Below, piece after piece: positions 26,612 to 44,175 of a stretch of DNA of 64,000 nt. The stretch's first letter is position 1. Each line of letters begins with the position of its first letter. Source of the DNA: Parahaliea mediterranea (GTDB lineage Bacteria > Pseudomonadota > Gammaproteobacteria > Pseudomonadales > Halieaceae). The notes under the pieces are model-generated. The model was not told the DNA's origin. It did no database searches and saw only the letters and a list, made by a program, of their open reading frames with translations. The stretch covers positions 122,052-186,051 of the forward strand of contig NZ_JAFKCZ010000010.1 of the NCBI RefSeq assembly GCF_017255185.1, read 5' to 3'. A program made the translations under genes and the position numbers.

Positions 26612-26709
26612 TTCGGGGGGGCGCCATACGAGACTCGCCGTGAATACGTCCCTGTAGGCTCGTCGGCAGCATCCATGCTGCCCACGGTCTCGTATGGCGC
26701 CCCCCCGAA
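26612..26709. repeat. Hairpin element C: conserved core between 23-nt inverted arms
   Basis: Arms TTCGGGGGGGCGCCATACGA then GAC (26612-26634) and the perfect complement (26687-26709). The core is CGCCGTGAATACGTCCCTGT then AGGCTCGTCGGCAGCATCCATGCTGCC. It contains its own hairpin GGCAGC-ATCCAT-GCTGCC and is related to the cores of elements A and B. A weaker match continues about 14 nt outside the arms. Confidence 0.75.
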
Positions 26710-26835
26710 CGCTGCACCTCTACCCGAGCGTAATACCGGGTACCGTGTAATTTACGCCGCTGGAGAACATACAACCACCCATAGCAGGGCTGGAGCGTAC
26801 TACAAGGTGCTATCCATTCGCCACGCACAGACTGA

Positions 26836-26949
26836 GGTGCCGGTGGACGGAGGGGGCTGTAGCGACTGTGTGAGACATGGATGTCGAACACAAGCCCCCA
26901 TGGATGGGTTCACGGCGTGTCGCGAAAGCCCCCTCCGTTCACCGGCACC
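26836..26949. repeat. Hairpin element B: conserved core between 23-nt inverted arms
   Basis: Arms GGTGCCGGTGGACGGAGGGG then GCT (26836-26858) and the complement with one mismatch (26927-26949). The core reads, on the minus strand, GACACGCCGTGAACCCATCC then ATGGGGGCTTGTGTTCG, which is almost identical to the core of element A 5 kb away, while the arms share nothing with those of A or C. Confidence 0.75.
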
Positions 26950-26988
26950 GAGCTACAACGTGCCAATAAACGGAAACTCAAAAGGCTG

Positions 26989-32857
<5,869 letters not shown>

Positions 32858-33133
32858 ATTAGATCCAAAATAATGAATAAATACAGATACTTATCTGTGG
32901 CGCGCCCAGCGCCTTCGCAGGGCTCGGGCAAAAGGGGGAAGCCATTTTACACAGATGCCCGGTAGCCGACAAACGCCCTTAATGGGCCATTGAATAACAG
33001 TCTGGACCATGGCCCCGCCAAAAAACGAGGACGAAATCTAGCATGCCGACGGGGATTTCACCGGCCAATTTTTGCGGACATATGCCGCAAAAACGGCCTC
33101 AAATAGCCTGACAGAGGGGTTTTCGGCGCGCCG
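32858..33133. other. Intergenic region between aroB and gltB
   Basis: 276 nt without a gene. It contains an extended palindrome GGCC-AA-TTTTTGCGG-N7-CCGCAAAAA-C-GGCC (33063-33098). The T run precedes and the A run follows the stem, so it does not fit a standard intrinsic terminator on either strand; it could be an operator or a repeat. In P. aeruginosa a damX-like SPOR gene lies between aroB and gltB; no such gene is here. Confidence 0.5.
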
Positions 33134-34222
33134 CTAAGCGGCGCTGAACAGCTGCGCCAGCTCGTCGTCACTGACATCGTCGACCACCGTCGCGGCGCCA
33201 ATTTCACGCAGCAACACCAACCGCAAGCGGCCGTCCAGCACTTTTTTATCGCGGGCCATCAGGGTGCGGAAGTCCGCCACGCTCATCCCGGTCGGCGGCG
33301 CCACCGGCAGTTTCGCCTGCCGCAACAGCGCGATCAGCGCCTCCACATCATCCCCTGCGATCCAGCCGCGCGCGGCCGATAGCCGCGCCGCGAGTACCAT
33401 GCCCGCCGCCACCGCCTCGCCGTGCAGCCACTCGCCGTAGCCCTGGTGGGTCTCGATGGCGTGACCGAAGGTATGCCCCAGATTGAGGATGGCGCGCACC
33501 CCGCCCTCGCGTTCGTCCGCCGCCACTACCGCGGCCTTACTGGCACAACTGCGCTCGATGGCCTCCGCCAGCGCCGCCTCCTCCATCGCCATCAGGCGCG
33601 GCAGGTTGTCCAGCAACCAGGCGTGGAAACCGGCGTCGCAGATCAGGCCGTATTTGATCACCTCCGCCAGGCCCGCGGAGAGTTCGCGCCCGGGCAGGGT
33701 ATGCAGGGTGTCGATGTCGATCAGCACCGCCCGGGGCTGGTGGAAGGCGCCGATCATGTTCTTGCCCAGGGCGTGGTTGACGCCGGTCTTGCCGCCGACC
33801 GAGGAGTCCACCTGGGACAGCAGGGTGGTGGGGAGCTGGACGAAGTCGACACCGCGCTGGTAACAGGCGGCGGCAAAGCCGGTGACATCGCCCACCACGC
33901 CGCCGCCCAGGGCGACAAAGGTGGTAGTGCGGTTGTGGCCGTCGGCCAGCACCCGGTCGAAGATACGCCCCAGGGTATCCAGGGTCTTGTGCTGCTCGCC
34001 GTCGGGCAGCACCACCTCGGTCACCCGCTCGCGCGGCCCCAGGGCGTCCAGCACCCGCTGGGCATAGAGGGGGGCCACCGTGTCATTGCTGACCAGCACG
34101 ACCTGCTTGCCGCCGATATGGCGGCACAGCAGCTCCGCGTTGCCCAACAGGCCACGGCCGATATAGATCGGGTAGCTTCTCTCTCCCAGGTCGACATGGA
34201 GGGTATGGGCAATCACGGGCAA
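33134..34222 (-). CDS. aroB: 3-dehydroquinate synthase
   Basis: 362 aa. Second step of the shikimate pathway; NAD+ and divalent-metal dependent. Signatures: [15 protein letters not shown] (NAD binding), [41 protein letters not shown] (metal-binding His) and [10 protein letters not shown]. Lies 54 nt after aroK, so a shared transcript with aroK and perhaps pilMNOPQ is likely, as in many gammaproteobacteria. Confidence 0.97.
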   Translation of the reverse strand: MPVIAHTLHVDLGERSYPIYIGRGLLGNAELLCRHIGGKQVVLVSNDTVAPLYAQRVLDALGPRERVTEVVLPDGEQHKTLDTLGRIFDRVLADGHNRTTTFVALGGGVVGDVTGFAAACYQRGVDFVQLPTTLLSQVDSSVGGKTGVNHALGKNMIGAFHQPRAVLIDIDTLHTLPGRELSAGLAEVIKYGLICDAGFHAWLLDNLPRLMAMEEAALAEAIERSCASKAAVVAADEREGGVRAILNLGHTFGHAIETHQGYGEWLHGEAVAAGMVLAARLSAARGWIAGDDVEALIALLRQAKLPVAPPTGMSVADFRTLMARDKKVLDGRLRLVLLREIGAATVVDDVSDDELAQLFSAA

Positions 34223-34276
34223 ACTCCTCGAAACGGCGAAGGGCGCCCATCATAGCGCCGCCGCGGGAGCTTGTCT

Positions 34277-34789
34277 TTACTGCAGCTCCCGGACCAGGCG
34301 CTGGGCCACGGTGCGCGGACTGCAGCCGTCGGTGTCGATGATGTAGTCGGCGATCTCGCGGTACAACGGGTCGCGCTCGGCCATCAAGTCGCGCAGCACC
34401 TTCTCGGGATCGCCGGCCTGCAGCAGGGGCCGGCGGCGATCGCGGCGGGTGCGCCGCACCTGCTCATCCACCGTGGCGTGCAGGTAGACGACAAAGCCCC
34501 GCGCCCCCAGGGCGCGCCGGTTCGCGGCGCGTTTCACCACGCCGCCGCCAGTGGCCAGCACCATGTTGTCCCACAGGGTCATTTCCTCCACCACCTGCTG
34601 CTCGCGGTCGCGAAAACCCTCCTCGCCCTCCACGTCGAAAATCCACGGGATGTCGGCGCCGGTGCGCGCCTCGATCTCGCTGTCGGTATCGGCAAAACCC
34701 AGCTTGAGGTGCTGGGCCAGGTACTTGCCTATGGTGGATTTGCCGGCCCCCATGGGGCCGACCAGGAAAACGCGTGGGGGTACCGGCAT
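34277..34789 (-). CDS. aroK: Shikimate kinase
   Basis: 170 aa. Phosphorylates shikimate at O3. P-loop [18 protein letters not shown] substrate motif, GGGVV loop, and the lid segment RRDRRRPLL. Starts 22 nt after the pilQ stop; the pilMNOPQ-aroK-aroB order is conserved in gammaproteobacteria. Confidence 0.97.
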   Translation of the reverse strand: MPVPPRVFLVGPMGAGKSTIGKYLAQHLKLGFADTDSEIEARTGADIPWIFDVEGEEGFRDREQQVVEEMTLWDNMVLATGGGVVKRAANRRALGARGFVVYLHATVDEQVRRTRRDRRRPLLQAGDPEKVLRDLMAERDPLYREIADYIIDTDGCSPRTVAQRLVRELQ

Positions 34790-34811
34790 TAAACAACTGT
34801 GCCCATATCGA

Positions 34812-36998
34812 TCAATCCAGCAAAGTATCCGCCAGGATGCGGGGCGTAATAAAGATCAGGGTTTCGGTCTTGGTCCGGGTGGAGGACTCGTTGCGGAACA
34901 GCGCGCCGACATAGGGCAGGTCGCCGAAGAAGGGCACCTTGCTCACGGTTTCCACGTCCTCGGTGCGGAACACACCGCCAAGGACCACGGTTTCACCGTT
35001 ACCCACCAGCACCTGGCTGGTCAGCTCGGTGGTGTCAATGGAGGGAATCTGCCCGCCAAACTCGCCGCTCGGCACCAGCTCTCCCAGGGAGTCCTGGTTG
35101 ATCACCAGGTCCAGCAGGACGCGGTCGTCCGGGGTGATATTCGGGGTGACATCCAGCTTGAGCACCGCCTCCTTGAACTGCACGTTGGTGGCGCCGCTGG
35201 CGGAGGCCTGCTGATAGGGGATTTCGGTACCCGAGAGGATCGTCGCCTGCTGCTTGTCGCCGGTGATCACCTTGGGCTGGGATACCACCTCGCCCCGGCC
35301 GGAGGATTCCAGGGCGGACAGCTCCGCGGACAGGAACAGGTCCTCGCTGGTAAAGCCCACGGCGAAGCTGCCGGTGGGGCTGGCCACGCCCAGATCCACC
35401 GCGAGGGCCTGCGGGAAGGTCACCGTCGGCTGGGTGCCGTTGGCCACCGCGTTGTTGAGGTCGATGACATTGGAGCTGTCGCCGGCGATGGAGATCACGT
35501 TGCCGTTGTGGTCCGGGTCCAGGTAGGCCCCGCCCCACTCGATACCCAGCTCCTCCTGCAGGTCGGACTGGGCGATGACGATGCGCGCCTCGATCATCAC
35601 CTGGCGGATGGGGATATCCACCAGTTCGATCAGGTCGCGGATTTCCGCCAGCTTGGCGGCGGTTTCGGTAATGATCAGGGAGTTGGTGCGCGGCTCCACC
35701 ACCACCGACCCGCGCTCGGACACCAGGGTGCCGCCCTCCTCGGTGCCCGCCTTGAACAGGCTGACGATTTGCGCGGCATCGGCGTAGCGGATGCGGATGA
35801 ACTCGCTCTGCAGCGGCGCCAGCTCGGCAATCTGCTTGTTGGCCTCGATTTCCTGGCGCTCGCGCTCGGCGATCTCCGCCGCCGGCGCCACCATCAATAC
35901 GTTGCCCACCTGGCGCTTGTCGAGGCCCTTGGTTTTGAGCACCAGCTCCAGGGCCTGGTCCCAGGGCACGTTCTGCAGGCGCAGGGTGATGCGGCCGCTC
36001 ACGGTGTCGCTGGCCACCAGGTTCAATTCGGTGAAGTCGGCGATCAGCTGCAGCACCGCCCGCACTTCGATGTCCTGGAAGTTCAGCGAGATGCGCTCAC
36101 CGACGTAGTTGAACTCGTCGCGGCGCTCCTCCAGCTCTTTCTTGGAGAGGGGCTTCACGCTGAGCACGTACTCGTTATCGGTCTGGTAGGCGAGGTAATC
36201 CGAGTCGCCCTGGGTCTTCAGGGTCAGGCTGGCGCCGCGCTCGGAGGTTTTCACCGCCACGCTGTTCACCGGCGTTGCGAAGTCGGTGACATCGTAGCGG
36301 CGGATCAGGCGGTCGGGCACGGTGGTGTCGAGGAACTCGACCTTGATATCGCCGCGCTCGCTGAACACGTTCACGTCCACACCCGGGTTGGTCAATTGCA
36401 GGGTCAGGCGGCCCTCGCCCTCCTCGGTGCGGCGGAACTGCAGGTCGGTAATTTCCGACGCCACCTTGGTCACCGCCTCCACCGCGGTCGGCACCTGGGT
36501 CGGATCGGCGCCGGCCTTGACGTATTCCTCGCCGGCGTCCTGGCCCACGACCACGTAGAGGCTGTTGCCTTCGACCCGGGTCTGGTAGGGGACCAGCGTC
36601 ACCAGATTGAGCACCATGCGGGTGCGATCGCTGGACTCGAGCACCACCACCCCGGTGGCGTTGCCGTAATTCAGGGTATAGCGCTTGCGGTCGAGCGCGC
36701 TCTTGGTGCCCGGAAAGTCCATGGCGATGCGGGCGGGCTTCTCGATGGTGTAGGCCTTCATCTCCGGCGGCGCCTGGTCGAAGTCGAGCCGCACTTCGAA
36801 CTTGCTGCCGGGACGGGAGCTGAACTCGATATCAGTTACGGTCGGGGCGGCCTGCGCGGCCTGGGCCAGCAGTCCCAGCACGAGCGTGGCGAGGACGCCC
36901 CGCAATCCGAAGGCGGTTCGGTCACTTCCCTTCTTCACGGCGCTCTTCCCCAAATTCGCTGTTGTTATCCACATGGCTATCACCAATCGCCCCAACAT
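34812..36998 (-). CDS. pilQ: Type IV pilus secretin
   Basis: 728 aa from the ATG at 36998, whose A is shared with the pilP stop (TAATG); an ATG at 36974 is a second option. Outer-membrane channel for the type IV pilus. A hydrophobic signal segment ([20 protein letters not shown]) is followed by AMIN domains (residues about 60-260), a secretin N-domain ([20 protein letters not shown]), and the C-terminal secretin core with NPLV-like [10 protein letters not shown] and [15 protein letters not shown], the hallmark VPxxGDxPxxGxLF. Confidence 0.96.
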   Translation of the reverse strand: MLGRLVIAMWITTANLGKSAVKKGSDRTAFGLRGVLATLVLGLLAQAAQAAPTVTDIEFSSRPGSKFEVRLDFDQAPPEMKAYTIEKPARIAMDFPGTKSALDRKRYTLNYGNATGVVVLESSDRTRMVLNLVTLVPYQTRVEGNSLYVVVGQDAGEEYVKAGADPTQVPTAVEAVTKVASEITDLQFRRTEEGEGRLTLQLTNPGVDVNVFSERGDIKVEFLDTTVPDRLIRRYDVTDFATPVNSVAVKTSERGASLTLKTQGDSDYLAYQTDNEYVLSVKPLSKKELEERRDEFNYVGERISLNFQDIEVRAVLQLIADFTELNLVASDTVSGRITLRLQNVPWDQALELVLKTKGLDKRQVGNVLMVAPAAEIAERERQEIEANKQIAELAPLQSEFIRIRYADAAQIVSLFKAGTEEGGTLVSERGSVVVEPRTNSLIITETAAKLAEIRDLIELVDIPIRQVMIEARIVIAQSDLQEELGIEWGGAYLDPDHNGNVISIAGDSSNVIDLNNAVANGTQPTVTFPQALAVDLGVASPTGSFAVGFTSEDLFLSAELSALESSGRGEVVSQPKVITGDKQQATILSGTEIPYQQASASGATNVQFKEAVLKLDVTPNITPDDRVLLDLVINQDSLGELVPSGEFGGQIPSIDTTELTSQVLVGNGETVVLGGVFRTEDVETVSKVPFFGDLPYVGALFRNESSTRTKTETLIFITPRILADTLLD

Positions 36999-37531
36999 TA
37001 TATGCCGCTTAGTTCTATGGTTCTGGGGCGCTCCACCCACCCGTCGGTGGTGCCGTCGCTGACGATCTCCACCACCGCCAGGTAGGTATCGGTCATTTCC
37101 ACGACCTTGCCGTGGTTGCGCCCCAGGTAGTTGCCGACACTCACCCGGTGTATGCCGCCCTCGGGATCCTTGATCAGGGTCCACTCGTCCCCGCCGCGCT
37201 CCAGCGTGCCCACCATCTGCAGCGAGTCGAAAGTGAACTGCTCCAGGAATTCCTTGGGCCGGCTCTCATCCGGTTTTACCGCGCTGATCGCCTGCAGCCG
37301 CTGGATATCGCGCACCTCGATCGGCCGGTCGAAGGGACTGCGCAAGGCGGTGGCGCTGTAGGCAAAGGCCTCATAGGCCTTGAAGGTCGGTATCGGCGCG
37401 ATGACCCCGCCCGGGCGGGCGCGCTTTTCTTCCATGAAGGCGTCGAGGTCTGAATAATTGTTGCCGCCGCAGCCCGCGAGCAATACCGCGCAGCCCAGGG
37501 ACACAGCGACCAGCTCCAGCGCTCGAATCAT
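36998..37531 (-). CDS. pilP: Type IV pilus inner-membrane lipoprotein PilP
   Basis: 177 aa lipoprotein with lipobox LLAGC (Cys at residue 21). It connects PilNO to the PilQ secretin. Conserved C-terminal part: LQMVGTLERGGDEWTLIKDPEGGIHRVSVGNYLGRNHGKV (pattern only). It starts 1 nt after the pilO stop region and overlaps pilQ by 1 nt. Confidence 0.94.
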   Translation of the reverse strand: MIRALELVAVSLGCAVLLAGCGGNNYSDLDAFMEEKRARPGGVIAPIPTFKAYEAFAYSATALRSPFDRPIEVRDIQRLQAISAVKPDESRPKEFLEQFTFDSLQMVGTLERGGDEWTLIKDPEGGIHRVSVGNYLGRNHGKVVEMTDTYLAVVEIVSDGTTDGWVERPRTIELSGI

Positions 37532-37532
37532 C

Positions 37533-38147
37533 CTAGGCCCCCCCGTCTTTATACCGGTAGGTCTTGGCGGTGATGCTCATCGACAATTCGTTGGTGTTGG
37601 TGGAGGGGGCGCTGATGGTGAAATCGTGCAGGGTTACGATACGCGGCAGGCCGGCCATGCCGCTGACGAAAGCCCCCAGGTCGTGGTAGGAGCCCCTGGC
37701 GACAATGGAAATCGGCAGCTCCACATAGAACTCACGGGCCACCTCGTTCTGCAGGTCGATCTGGTTGATCGCCAGGCCGTTCTGCAGCCCCTTGTTGGTG
37801 ATGTCCTCCAACAGCCCCGGGACTTCGGTATCGCTGGGCAACTGGCTGACCAGGGCGCCGAAGGACTCTTCCATCTCGACCATCTGCTTGCGATAGGCAT
37901 CGAGATTGGCCGCCTTGAAGGCCTTTTCCTCGAACTCCTGCTTGAGCTTGGTTTCCTTGGACTCCTCGCTGGCGAGCTGCGCCTGCAGGTCCTTGATGTG
38001 GTAGTAATAACCGCCGACCAGCACCAGCACCAGCAACAGCAGACAGACGATGACCTTGATCGGCCCCGGCCAGGTGCCGACATTGTCGAAGTCGAGGTCA
38101 TTGATATCGAATTCGCGCAGCGAGCGCAGGCTGTCTTCCATCGCCAC
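37533..38147 (-). CDS. pilO: Type IV pilus assembly protein PilO
   Basis: 204 aa with one N-terminal membrane helix (VIVCLLLLVLVLVGGYYYH), a coiled coil rich in Glu, Lys and Gln after it, and a ferredoxin-like C-terminal domain (FYVELPISIVARGSYHDLGAFVSGMAGLPRIV). Heterodimerises with PilN in the inner-membrane alignment complex. Sits between pilN and pilP with gaps of 3 and 1 nt. Confidence 0.94.
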   Translation of the reverse strand: MAMEDSLRSLREFDINDLDFDNVGTWPGPIKVIVCLLLLVLVLVGGYYYHIKDLQAQLASEESKETKLKQEFEEKAFKAANLDAYRKQMVEMEESFGALVSQLPSDTEVPGLLEDITNKGLQNGLAINQIDLQNEVAREFYVELPISIVARGSYHDLGAFVSGMAGLPRIVTLHDFTISAPSTNTNELSMSITAKTYRYKDGGA

Positions 38148-38150
38148 GAC

Positions 38151-38716
38151 CTAGCCCCCCTTCCCCTGATCCGCTTCCGGCAATTGCACCTGGACCTTCA
38201 ACTCGAAGGTGTTCGCCTGTTCGCCGTAGTTGGGCGCCGCGCGCACCGCGTCGAGGTTCGGATTGGCCAGCCAGTCGGAGGCATCCAGTCGCCGCATCAG
38301 GCTGGAAACACGGTTGTTGGATTCCGCCACGCCGCTAATGGTGATGGTTTTGTCCTTCGATACCACCCGGTTGTAGAACACGCCGTCCGGCACCGTGCGC
38401 ACCAGCTGGTCGAGGATGCGCACGATAATCGGCCGGTTGCCCTGCAACTCCTGGATCACGCGCATGCGCTCGATGAGCTGGTTCTTCTTGCGCTCCAGCT
38501 CCTTGATCTCGGCCACCTGCTTGTCGAGCTCCTTGATGTGCTTGCCGAGGTAGCTGTTGCGCGCGCGCTGGTCATCGATCTGCCCGTTGACAATGCGATC
38601 CCCCAGCACCAGCAGGCCCACACCGATCGCAAGCACCACCCCCAGTACCACGAGAAACTCTTTTTTCAGCTCCTGGCGGCGCTCGTCGCGCCAGGGCAGG
38701 AGGTTGATCTGCGCCA

Positions 38717-38717
<1 letters not shown>
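38151..38717 (-). CDS. pilN: Type IV pilus assembly protein PilN
   Basis: 188 aa. Begins with the family motif INLLPWRDERR that binds PilM, then one membrane helix (FLVVLGVVLAIGVGLLVLGD), a coiled coil and a ferredoxin-like domain. Overlaps the pilM stop by 1 nt. Confidence 0.95.
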
Positions 38718-39956
<1,239 letters not shown>

Positions 39957-42404
39957 ATGAATTTCCTCGGTTTTTTATTGCGCGCGGCCCTGCTGTCCTC
40001 ACTGGCCTCGATGTGGCTGCTGGCGGGGGTCTATCTCTACCTGAGCCCCAAGCTGCCGGATGTGGAAACGCTGCGCGATGTGCAGCTGCAAACACCCATG
40101 CGCGTCTACACCCGCGACGGCGACCTGATCGGCCAGTTTGGCGAGCAAAAGCGCAGCCCCCTGCCCTTCGACGCCATCCCCGAGCAGTTCATCCACGCCC
40201 TACTGGCGGCGGAGGACGACAACTTTTTCCGCCACCAGGGTATCGACTTCATGGGCCTGCTGCGGGCGGTGTCGGAGTTGGTGCTCACCGGGGAAAAGGG
40301 CTCCGGCGGCAGCACCCTGACCATGCAGGTGGCGCGCAACTACTTCCTCAGCCTCGAACGCACCTTCCTGCGCAAATTCAACGAAATCCTCCTGGCCATC
40401 GAGATCGAACGCACCCTTAATAAAGAAGAGATCTTCGAGCTCTACTTCAACCGCGTGTTTCTCGGCCACCGCGCCTACGGCTTCGAGGCCGCGGCCCAGG
40501 TGTACTACGGCAAGAGCATCACCGAGCTGAGCCTGGCCCAGCACGCCATGCTGGCGGGCATTCCCAAGGCCCCCTCGCGCAACAACCCGATCAGCGGCCC
40601 CGAGGCAGGCAAGGAGCGGCGCAACTGGATCCTGGGGCGCATGCGCGACCTGAACTATATCGACAGCGCCACCTATACTGCCGCCACCAAGGACCCCGTC
40701 AGCGCCCGCCACCACGGCGCCCAGCTGGCCTTCGCGGCGGACTACGCCGCGGAAATGGCGCGCCAGCAAATGCTGGAGCGCTACGGCATGGCGGCCTACA
40801 ACGACGGCTACCAGGTTTACACCACGGTCAGCTCCGACCTGCAGAAAGTCGCCCAGCGGGCGCTGATCGAGGGCCTCGTTACCTACGACAAACGCCACGG
40901 CTACCGCGGCCCGGAGCGCCAGCTACCACCCGCCGAGGGGCAGCACCCCGCGTCCATGCGCGAAGCCTGGCTCGCCGCCCTGGCGGACACCCCCGTGGTG
41001 GCGGGCATGTCGCCGGCCATCGTCACCGAGGTCGGCGAGGACCGGGTCGCCCTGCTGCTGGGCATGGGAGGCACCGGGGAAGTCCTGTGGCAAAACGGCC
41101 TGCGCCAGGCCAGCCCCTACCTTACCGAGAACTCCCGCGGCCACGGTCCGGAATCCCCCGCCAGCCTGCTGTCGGTGGGCGACCTGATCCGGGTGCGCCG
41201 GGACGAGCAGGACCAGTGGCACCTGGTACAGGTGCCCGCGGTCCAGGGAGCACTGGTGTCCCTCGACCCGAACAACGGCGCCATCGTCAGCATGGTCGGG
41301 GGCATGGGCTTCGAGGACAGCAAGTTCAATCGCGCCACCCAGGCCCAGCGCCAACCCGGCTCCAACTTCAAACCCTTCCTTTACAGCGCCGCCCTGGACG
41401 GCGGCTTCACCGCCGCCAGCCTGATCAACGACGCCCCCGTGGTGGTGGAGGACAGCTCCCTGGAGGGCATGTGGCGCCCGGAGAACGACGGCGGCAGGTT
41501 CTACGGCCCCACGCGCCTGCGCTGGGCCCTGACCAAGTCGCGCAACCTGGTCTCCATACGCCTGCTGCAACAGCTGGGGGTGGAGCAATTGCTCAACTAC
41601 ATCGGCCGCTTCGGTTTCGACGCCAGCGAGTACACCCCCAACCTGTCACTGGCCCTGGGCACCCAGACCGCCAGCCCCCTGCAGGTGGCGGCGGGCTACG
41701 CGGTGCTGGCCAACGGCGGCTACCGGGTGGAACCCTTCCTGATCCAGCGCATCGACGACATCGATGGCAACACCGTATTCGAGGCCCGGCCACCCACCGT
41801 GTGCCGCGGCTGCAACGCCCCCGGGGAAAACCGGCCGGGCTCGGGCAAAGAGCTGAGCATGGAGGAAATCCTCAACCAGGAATCACCCGCCGAGCCCACC
41901 CTGCCCCCGGCGGAGCGGGTCATGGACGAGCGCGTGAACTTCATCGTCAACAGCATCCTGCAGGATGTGATCACCCGCGGCACCGGGCGCCGCGCACTCG
42001 TCCTGGAGCGCAAGGATCTCGGCGGCAAGACCGGCACCACCAACGGCCCGATGGACGCCTGGTTCTCCGGCTTCAACCGCGATGTGGTGACCACCACCTG
42101 GGTGGGCTTTGACGAGTACACGCCACTGGGGCGCCGCGAATTCGGCGGCACCGCCGCCCTGCCCATCTGGATCGACTATATGCGCGAGGCACTCAGGGAC
42201 AGCCCCGACGTCCCCCGCCCCCTGCCGCCGGGCATCGTGCGCGTGCGCATCGACCCGGACTCCGGCCTGCTGGCCGAACCGGGACAGAAAAACGCCATCT
42301 TCGAATACTTCCGCGAGGAACACGTGCCCCGGCGCGGAGCCTCGGGCACCGAACAGGGCCCCGGCACCCTGGGCACCGACGACCTGATCAAGGATATTTT
42401 CTGA
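39957..42404 (+). CDS. mrcA: Penicillin-binding protein 1A
   Basis: 815 aa bifunctional peptidoglycan synthase. One N-terminal membrane helix. Glycosyltransferase domain with AAEDDNFFRHQGIDF, GGSTLTMQVARNYFL and RKFNEILLAIEIE. Then an OB-like insert. Transpeptidase motifs are SNFK (SxxK, in QPGSNFKPFLY), SRN (SxN, in TKSRNLVSI) and KTG (GGKTGTTNG). AAAGG lies 6 nt before the ATG. Divergent from pilM, the usual gammaproteobacterial arrangement (ponA-pilM). Confidence 0.97.
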   Translation: MNFLGFLLRAALLSSLASMWLLAGVYLYLSPKLPDVETLRDVQLQTPMRVYTRDGDLIGQFGEQKRSPLPFDAIPEQFIHALLAAEDDNFFRHQGIDFMGLLRAVSELVLTGEKGSGGSTLTMQVARNYFLSLERTFLRKFNEILLAIEIERTLNKEEIFELYFNRVFLGHRAYGFEAAAQVYYGKSITELSLAQHAMLAGIPKAPSRNNPISGPEAGKERRNWILGRMRDLNYIDSATYTAATKDPVSARHHGAQLAFAADYAAEMARQQMLERYGMAAYNDGYQVYTTVSSDLQKVAQRALIEGLVTYDKRHGYRGPERQLPPAEGQHPASMREAWLAALADTPVVAGMSPAIVTEVGEDRVALLLGMGGTGEVLWQNGLRQASPYLTENSRGHGPESPASLLSVGDLIRVRRDEQDQWHLVQVPAVQGALVSLDPNNGAIVSMVGGMGFEDSKFNRATQAQRQPGSNFKPFLYSAALDGGFTAASLINDAPVVVEDSSLEGMWRPENDGGRFYGPTRLRWALTKSRNLVSIRLLQQLGVEQLLNYIGRFGFDASEYTPNLSLALGTQTASPLQVAAGYAVLANGGYRVEPFLIQRIDDIDGNTVFEARPPTVCRGCNAPGENRPGSGKELSMEEILNQESPAEPTLPPAERVMDERVNFIVNSILQDVITRGTGRRALVLERKDLGGKTGTTNGPMDAWFSGFNRDVVTTTWVGFDEYTPLGRREFGGTAALPIWIDYMREALRDSPDVPRPLPPGIVRVRIDPDSGLLAEPGQKNAIFEYFREEHVPRRGASGTEQGPGTLGTDDLIKDIF

Positions 42405-42406
42405 GC

Positions 42407-42425
42407 CCGGGCCGGGCTGGCCCGG
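42407..42425. terminator. G+C-rich hairpin between convergent mrcA and maeB
   Basis: CCGGGCC (42407-42413) pairs with GGCCCGG (42419-42425) across 5 nt, in the 39-nt gap between the two convergent genes. There is no T run; weak terminator at best. Confidence 0.35.
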
Positions 42426-42443
42426 ACCGCCTCAAGAGCGGGG

Positions 42444-43700
42444 TCAGGCCCCGAGCTGCGACGCGTAGTCGTCGGCCAACTCGCACCGGGCCACGCCGGT
42501 GTCCACCGCGGCGCGGGCCACGGCGGGGGCGATGCGGGTCAACAGGCGGGAATCCATAGGCTTGGGAATGATGTACTGGGATCCGAATGACAGGCTGTCC
42601 AGGCCGCAGGCCCGCAACACTTCCTCGGTCACCGGCTCCTTGGCCAGTTCACACAGGGCACGCACCGCCGCCACTTTCATTTCCTCGTTGATTTCGCTGG
42701 CACGCACGTCCAGGGCGCCGCGGAAAATAAAGGGGAAACCCAGCACGTTGTTGACCTGGTTGGGATAGTCGGAGCGGCCGGTGGCGATAATCAGATCGTC
42801 CCGGGCCTCCAGGGCCATTTCCGGCTTGATTTCCGGATCCGGGTTGGAGCAGGCGAAAACCACCGGGCGGTCGGCCATCGACAGCAGCATTTCACGGCTC
42901 AACAGGTTGGCGCCGGACAGCCCCACAAACACGTCGGCGCCGCTGATGGCGTCCGAGAGGCTGCGCTTGTCGGTGTGGTTGGCAAATTCCCGCTTGTAGG
43001 CGTTGACGCCCTCGCGCCCGGCGTAGATCACGCCGCGCCGGTCGAGCATGAAGATATTCTCGCGCCGCGCGCCCAGGCTGACCAGCAGGCGCATGCAGGC
43101 GATGGCCGCGGCGCCCGCCCCCAGGCAGGTGATTACGGCGTCTTCGAGCCGCTTGCCCTGGATCTCCAGCGCATTGACCATGCCCGCCGCGGTGACGATG
43201 GCGGTGCCGTGCTGGTCGTCGTGGAAGACCGGGATATTACAACTCTCGATCAGGCGGGACTCGATCTCGAAACACTCCGGCGCCTTGATGTCCTCGAGGT
43301 TGATACCGCCAAAGGTATCGGCAATGCGCGCCACGGTGTCGACGAATTCATCGGCGTTTTCGGTGTCGACTTCGATATCGACGGCGTTGATCCCGGCGAA
43401 ACGCTTGAACAGCAGGGCCTTGCCCTCCATCACCGGCTTGCTGGCCAGCGCGCCGAGGTTGCCCAGGCCGAGTACCGCGGTACCGTTGCTGATCACCGCC
43501 ACGAGGTTGCCCTTGCCGGTGTAGCGGTAGGCATTGTCCACGGACTCGGCGATCTCCCTGCAGGGCTCGGCGACGCCGGGGCTGTAGGCGAGGGAGAGGT
43601 CGAGCTGGGTTTCCGCGGGCTTGGTAAGTTCGACACTGATTTTGCCCGGGGTGGGCTCGGCGTGGTAATCCAGTGCAGCTTGGCGGAAGTCTTGGGTCAT
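42444..43700 (-). CDS. maeB: NAD(P)-dependent malic enzyme, short form
   Basis: 418 aa from the ATG at 43700 (MTQDFRQAALDYH). Oxidatively decarboxylates malate to pyruvate. Motifs: AYSPGVAEPCREI, FKRFAGINAVDIEVD, EDIKAPECFEIE (metal site), FHDDQHGTAIV and the NAD(P) fold LGAGAAAIACMRLL. It lacks the phosphotransacetylase-like C-terminal domain of the 760-aa MaeB form and is close to the PA5046-type enzyme, which likewise neighbours ponA. Confidence 0.94.
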   Translation of the reverse strand: MTQDFRQAALDYHAEPTPGKISVELTKPAETQLDLSLAYSPGVAEPCREIAESVDNAYRYTGKGNLVAVISNGTAVLGLGNLGALASKPVMEGKALLFKRFAGINAVDIEVDTENADEFVDTVARIADTFGGINLEDIKAPECFEIESRLIESCNIPVFHDDQHGTAIVTAAGMVNALEIQGKRLEDAVITCLGAGAAAIACMRLLVSLGARRENIFMLDRRGVIYAGREGVNAYKREFANHTDKRSLSDAISGADVFVGLSGANLLSREMLLSMADRPVVFACSNPDPEIKPEMALEARDDLIIATGRSDYPNQVNNVLGFPFIFRGALDVRASEINEEMKVAAVRALCELAKEPVTEEVLRACGLDSLSFGSQYIIPKPMDSRLLTRIAPAVARAAVDTGVARCELADDYASQLGA

Positions 43701-43992
43701 GGCGGGGTCCCGATTTCGTGGCGCTCGAAAAAGGCACAAGAGAATATAGAAAAGCCCGATGAGCGACAAGGTGAGAAATTCACCAACTTTGCCTGTTTAC
43801 TGGATTTTTATTGGTGAAACCGCGGGGCGTGGCGAGCGGCCGACCCCACCCCGCCGCCGCACGTATCGAGGCGGCTATTTTCCAGCTGGCCTTCCGGCCC
43901 AAGCGGTGCTCGTGGCACACCTGACCGGTATCTCCGCCAATTTAGCGTGTGTTTCCAGACTTTACACGGCCGGGTATTTGGCTTCTTTTGGA

Positions 43993-44175
43993 GAGGCGGC
44001 CTGACGGCCGCTGCGTCGCGCCCCGGCAGGTGGCGCCTCTTTTATTCCGCTCCGGGGAGCATGCGGCACAAGACCAGGCTATGTTGTTGTCATCTTCCAG
44101 GGAGGCGGCCTGCGGCCGCTGCGTCGTGCCCCGGCAGGCGGTGCCTCTTTTGTTCCGCTCCGGGGAGCATGCGGC
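43993..44175. repeat. Two direct copies of a 75-nt repeat
   Basis: GAGGCGGCCTGACGGCCGCT and following bases (43993-44067) recur with few changes at 44102-44175, both ending CGCTCCGGGGAGCATGCGGC. The CGGCCTGCGGCCG part is self-complementary. A shortened inverted copy lies at 44969-45000. Confidence 0.8.

Larger units (their letters stand above)
26501..26988. other. 488-nt gene-free region between hemE and gltD with two hairpin elements
   Basis: No credible gene on either strand. It holds hairpin elements C (26612-26709) and B (26836-26949), described separately. The 126 nt between them (26710-26835) show no recognised feature. Confidence 0.6.

Noticed and set aside
33063..33098. Intrinsic terminator of aroB
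   Set aside because: The palindrome is strong but the T run comes before and the A run after the G+C stem on both strands, the reverse of an intrinsic terminator.
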